The notes under the pieces were generated by a model. The model searched no databases, had not been told where the DNA came from, and worked only from the letters and a program-made list of their open reading frames with translations. A DNA stretch of 11,962 bases, from contig DMID01000101.1 of assembly GCA_003449195.1 (NCBI GenBank), positions 1 through 11,962 of the forward strand, given 5' to 3'. Source of the DNA: Lysobacteraceae bacterium (lineage in GTDB: Bacteria > Pseudomonadota > Gammaproteobacteria > Xanthomonadales > Xanthomonadaceae). Made by a program: the position numbers and the translations under genes. This document shows positions 9,205 through 11,962 of the stretch, in pieces (the first letter of the stretch is position 1; each line of letters opens with the position of its first letter).

Positions 9205-9690
9205 TCAGCCGGCCGAGACGCCTTCGCCGATCTTCGACGTCTGGTACAGCTCCAGGCCGATGCGCTCGATCAGCGAAAGCTGCTTCTCCAGCCACCACGC
9301 GTGGTCTTCCTCGGTGTCCTTGAGCTGGTCGACGAGGATGTCGCGGCTGACATAATCGCCCAGCGACTCGCACAGCTTCACGCCGGCAGCAAGATTGGCG
9401 CGCACCTCGTACTCGGTGGCCAGATCCTTGCGCAGCATCGCCGGCACGTCCCATTCGGGCTCGAACGGCAGCGGGCGCATGTCCGGGCGGCCTTCGAGGA
9501 ACAGGATGCGGCGGATCAGCGCGTCGGCATGCTGGGTTTCCTCCTGCATCTCGTGGCCGATGCGCTCGTACAGCGCCCTCAGGCCCAGATCCTCGTAACG
9601 ACGCGAATGCACGAAGTACTGGTCACGTGCGGACAACTCGCCGCGCAGCAGCTGGTTGAGGCACGCGATGACGTCGGGATGGCCTTTCAT
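9205..9690 (-). CDS. bfr: Bacterioferritin-family iron storage protein without the usual haem methionine
   Basis: Four-helix-bundle subunit (161 residues) of a 24-mer cage that oxidises Fe(II) and stores it as a mineral in the cytoplasm. The ferroxidase ligands are present: E18, E51, H54, E93, E127 and H130 (E. coli Bfr numbering E18, E51, H54, E94, E127, H130). The residue at the haem-ligand position, Met52 in E. coli Bfr, is Thr52 in EEETQHAD. This matches the Pseudomonas BfrA-type proteins that behave as haem-free ferritins (P. aeruginosa FtnA). AAGGAG lies 8 nt before the ATG at 9690. No bfd or second ferritin gene is adjacent, and I see no clear Fur box. The name bfr is by family; ftnA-type is an alternative. 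Confidence 0.93.
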   Translation of the reverse strand: MKGHPDVIACLNQLLRGELSARDQYFVHSRRYEDLGLRALYERIGHEMQEETQHADALIRRILFLEGRPDMRPLPFEPEWDVPAMLRKDLATEYEVRANLAAGVKLCESLGDYVSRDILVDQLKDTEEDHAWWLEKQLSLIERIGLELYQTSKIGEGVSAG

Positions 9691-9698
9691 CGGGGCAA

Positions 9699-9704
9699 CT
9701 CCTT
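9699..9704 (-). promoter_or_regulatory. Ribosome binding site of bacterioferritin
   Basis: AAGGAG on the minus strand, 8 nt before the ATG at 9690; the strongest Shine-Dalgarno in the window, suggesting efficient translation. Confidence 0.85.
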
Positions 9705-9885
9705 GCTAGAGATGCCGTGCATGGTGCCCGATCGCGGCGTGCGTTGCTCTAATCGGAATCAGTCGCGCCTGCCATCGAATCCGCAGGGAACGTGTTTGTC
9801 GCCCCCCCACGAATCGGGCCGCATGAACGGCGCGATTCAGCCGCTCTGGCCGATCATGCGCCATCGCCTGCCGCCGGCTGCCCCC

Positions 9886-10935
9886 ATGACGCGCATTTTC
9901 TCCCCCGCACTTCCGCTGCTTGCCATCCTGCTCGCCACGTTTGCCGCCGCGCCGGCACGGGCCGCGGCAGAACCCGCGGGGCAAGCCGCGCCCTGCACCC
10001 GCACCGCCGCACCCGGCGACGACCTGCAAGCCGCCATCGACGGTTTGCCCGCACAACGACGCGCCACCTTGTGCCTTCAGGCCGGGCATTACGAACTGGC
10101 CGGGCTGCTGGCCATACGCCGCGACGGCATCACCCTGCGCGGCACCGGCACGGACACCGTGTTGCAGTTGCGCGACGGCGTGCAGCAACCGCTGCTGGTG
10201 ATCGGCGATTACGCCAACGAAGTGCCGTCGGCTCCCATCCGCAATGTCGTCGTCGAAAACATGCATCTGATCGGCAACCACGCCGCACACGAATTCATGC
10301 CCGAGCACCCCTACCTGAGCAACAGCGTGGTGGTGGTCCGCGGCGGCCACGACGTGGATCTGCGCCAGCTCGGGGTGGAACGTTGCCGCAGTGCATGTCT
10401 GCTCAGCGAGCGCGACACGCAAGGGCTGGCGATCACCGACAGCGACGTGTCCGGTGCCACATGGGACGGCGTTTCGTTCAACCGCAGCTCGCGCGTCACG
10501 ATGAGCGGCAACCATGTCCACGACAACGCCGCCGCCGGCATCACCACCGAGCACCTGGAAGACAGCGACATCCGCGACAATGTCTTCGAACGCAACGGCA
10601 GCCAGGGCATCTACCTGTCCGACTCGCGCGGCAACCGCTTCACCGGCAATCGCTTCGCCGGCAATGCCCGCGCCGGCGTGTTCCTGGCCTGCTCCATCCG
10701 CTACCGCACGCCGGAAGTGCTGTGCTGGGACAACAGCATGAGCCAGGACAACGTGTTCGAACACAACGTGTTCCAGGGCAGCCCGTACACCTTCACGATC
10801 GGCGTGGACCGCGCGGCCAATTGCAAGGCGGCGGACTTCAGGCCCAACCTGTGGCGCGACAATCAGGCGGACGCATCCGGCTTCAACCCGCCGGAAAACG
10901 TCTACGGCAGTTGCGTCGACACCGGTCGGAGCTGA
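9886..10935 (+). CDS. Secreted right-handed parallel beta-helix protein
   Basis: 349 residues. Residues 1-26 form a Sec signal peptide: a short basic start (MTRIF), a hydrophobic core and an A-R-A cleavage site before AAEP. The mature part opens with a pectate-lyase-like cap (GDDLQAAID, then ITLRGTG at 82-88). Parallel beta-helix (PbH1/NosD-like) repeats run about 118-300, with the N-x-h-x-x-N spacing typical of stacked turns (GNHVHDN, DNVFERN, GNRFTGN, GNRFAGN, HNVFQG). Eight cysteines (37, 63, 167, 171, 269, 280, 313, 343) suit disulfides after export. The fold is shared by polysaccharide lyases, epimerases and NosD, but no catalytic signature was recognised. I chose the ATG at 9886 for its signal peptide; ATGs at 9856 and 9823 are in frame and none has a good Shine-Dalgarno. 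TCTAAT at 9748-9753 could be a -10 box without a clear -35. It ends 25 bp from the convergent ppk2. Confidence 0.8.
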   Translation: MTRIFSPALPLLAILLATFAAAPARAAAEPAGQAAPCTRTAAPGDDLQAAIDGLPAQRRATLCLQAGHYELAGLLAIRRDGITLRGTGTDTVLQLRDGVQQPLLVIGDYANEVPSAPIRNVVVENMHLIGNHAAHEFMPEHPYLSNSVVVVRGGHDVDLRQLGVERCRSACLLSERDTQGLAITDSDVSGATWDGVSFNRSSRVTMSGNHVHDNAAAGITTEHLEDSDIRDNVFERNGSQGIYLSDSRGNRFTGNRFAGNARAGVFLACSIRYRTPEVLCWDNSMSQDNVFEHNVFQGSPYTFTIGVDRAANCKAADFRPNLWRDNQADASGFNPPENVYGSCVDTGRS

Positions 10936-10960
10936 CCCCAAGCACGGTGGCGATGGCCGA

Positions 10961-11947
10961 TCAGGCTTCGATGATGGCCGGATCCTCGCCGCGCTCGTAC
11001 ACCTGATGCGCACGGCCGACGATCAGCGGGTCGAGCTTGCCGATCTGGTCCAGTCCACGGTTGGCATAAGGCAGCTTGTGCAACACGTAGCGCATCGCAT
11101 TCAGGCGCGCGCGTTTCTTGCAGTCGCTCTTGACCACGGTCCACGGCGCATCGGCGGTGTCGGTTTCGAAGAACATGGCTTCCTTGGCCCGCGTGTAGTC
11201 CTCCCACTTGTCCAGCGAGGCCATGTCGATCGGGCTGAGCTTCCACTGCTTGAGCGGGTGTGCGCGGCGCTCCTTGAAGCGTCGGCGCTGCTCCTCGCGA
11301 CTGACGCTGAACCAGAACTTCACAAGATGGATGCCACTGTGGGCCAGATGCCGCTCGAACTGCGGCACCTCGCGCATGAATTCGTGGTACTCGGCATCGG
11401 TGCAGAAACCCATCACCCGCTCCACCCCGGCGCGGTTGTACCAGCTGCGATCGAACATCACGATCTCGCCGAAGGTGGGCAGGTGCTGCACGTAGCGCTG
11501 GAAGTACCACTGCCCACGCTCGGTTTCGGTCGGCTTGTCCAGCGCCACCACCCGCGCGCCGCGCGGATTGAGGTGCTCCATGAAGCGCTTGATGGTGCCG
11601 CCCTTGCCGGCGGCATCGCGCCCTTCGAACAGGATCACCACGCGTTGGCGCGACTCCTTCACCCACGCCTGCAGCTTGAGCAGTTCCACCTGCAGGCGGA
11701 ATTTTTCGTGCTCGTAGGTCGAGCGGCGCAGCAGGTTGCGGTACGGATAGGCGCCGTCGCGCCAGCCCTTGGCCAATTCGAGGTCGGGGTCAACCTGGGG
11801 CAAGCCTTCCGGGCCGAGCCGCTCGCTGAGCGCGCGGCGCAAGGCCCGGCGATCCTCGCTGTCGGCGCTGTCGATCAACGCCCGCAACTCCTTGGCCCGG
11901 CGCACACGCTCGCCGCCTTCGTCGATGACGTGCTCCACCGCCGACAC
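10961..11947 (-). CDS. ppk2: Polyphosphate kinase 2, class I
   Basis: Cytoplasmic P-loop kinase that transfers phosphate between inorganic polyphosphate and nucleoside diphosphates (class I: NDP to NTP, reversible). 328 residues. An N-terminal helical part (1-100) leads to the Walker A GRDAAGKGG at 109-117, then PTETERGQWYFQRY at 139-152. The Walker B region DRSWYNRAGVE lies at 166-176, and the lid KFWFSVSREEQRRRFKERR at 210-228. All are hallmarks of single-domain PPK2. GTG at 11947 is preceded by GGGAG (11954-11958) at 6 nt, supporting it as the start. The frame stays open to the window edge, so a longer N-terminus cannot be excluded. Gene symbol by family. The neighbouring genes give no pathway clue. 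Confidence 0.94.
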   Translation of the reverse strand: MSAVEHVIDEGGERVRRAKELRALIDSADSEDRRALRRALSERLGPEGLPQVDPDLELAKGWRDGAYPYRNLLRRSTYEHEKFRLQVELLKLQAWVKESRQRVVILFEGRDAAGKGGTIKRFMEHLNPRGARVVALDKPTETERGQWYFQRYVQHLPTFGEIVMFDRSWYNRAGVERVMGFCTDAEYHEFMREVPQFERHLAHSGIHLVKFWFSVSREEQRRRFKERRAHPLKQWKLSPIDMASLDKWEDYTRAKEAMFFETDTADAPWTVVKSDCKKRARLNAMRYVLHKLPYANRGLDQIGKLDPLIVGRAHQVYERGEDPAIIEA

Positions 11948-11953
11948 CAGCCG

Positions 11954-11958
11954 CTCCC
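11954..11958 (-). promoter_or_regulatory. Ribosome binding site deciding the ppk2 start
   Basis: GGGAG on the minus strand, 6 nt before the GTG at 11947. Only 15 bases upstream of this start are in the window, so the promoter is not visible. Confidence 0.6.
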
Positions 11959-11962
11959 GTGC

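Noticed and set aside
9301..9885. Long upstream extension of the beta-helix protein
   Set aside because: It runs antisense through bacterioferritin, and the signal peptide defines the start near 9886.

Overview
This window is GC-rich (about two thirds G+C by eye), densely coded and made of ordinary chromosomal genes. The proteins look gammaproteobacterial. The order rnr – small gene – rlmB, the bacterial-type thiopurine methyltransferase, a ferritin-like bacterioferritin and the tRNA-Leu next to rnr fit best with Xanthomonadales (Lysobacteraceae or Rhodanobacteraceae). That placement is inferred from protein resemblance and was not tested by a search. No transposase, integrase, phage gene or CRISPR array was seen.

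Left part, all on the minus strand, listed in transcription order: rnr (RNase R, 5497-3011), a GFA-family zinc protein (3001-2531) only 9 bp behind it, and rlmB (23S rRNA Gm2251 methyltransferase, 2472-1723) 58 bp further on. These probably form one RNA-metabolism operon with a GFA gene inserted. After a 277-bp gap with two hairpins comes an MFS transporter of the metabolite:H+ symporter type (1445-144). Positions 1-143 hold no recognisable complete gene.

Middle: rnr diverges from two identical tRNA-Leu(CAG) genes (5602-5686 and 5826-5910). Each has its own promoter-like -35/-10 pair with the same 17-bp spacer and the same distance to the tRNA, and each has its own intrinsic terminator. parC (topoisomerase IV subunit A, 6026-8269) follows on the plus strand.

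Right part: between parC and tpm (thiopurine S-methyltransferase, GTG start at 8494) lies a 224-bp stretch with five consecutive stem-loops. It also has an 8-base complement between the loop region of the fourth hairpin and a site just upstream of the tpm ribosome binding site. This is the least explained structure in the window. tpm converges on a bacterioferritin gene (9690-9205) whose usual haem-ligand methionine is replaced by threonine. A secreted parallel beta-helix protein of unknown substrate (9886-10935) then converges on a class I polyphosphate kinase 2 (11947-10961), whose start lies 15 bases inside the window edge.

I found no clear new multi-gene system. The best candidates for a second look are the structured parC-tpm leader, the duplicated tRNA cassette, the relocated basic tail of RNase R and the unassigned beta-helix protein.
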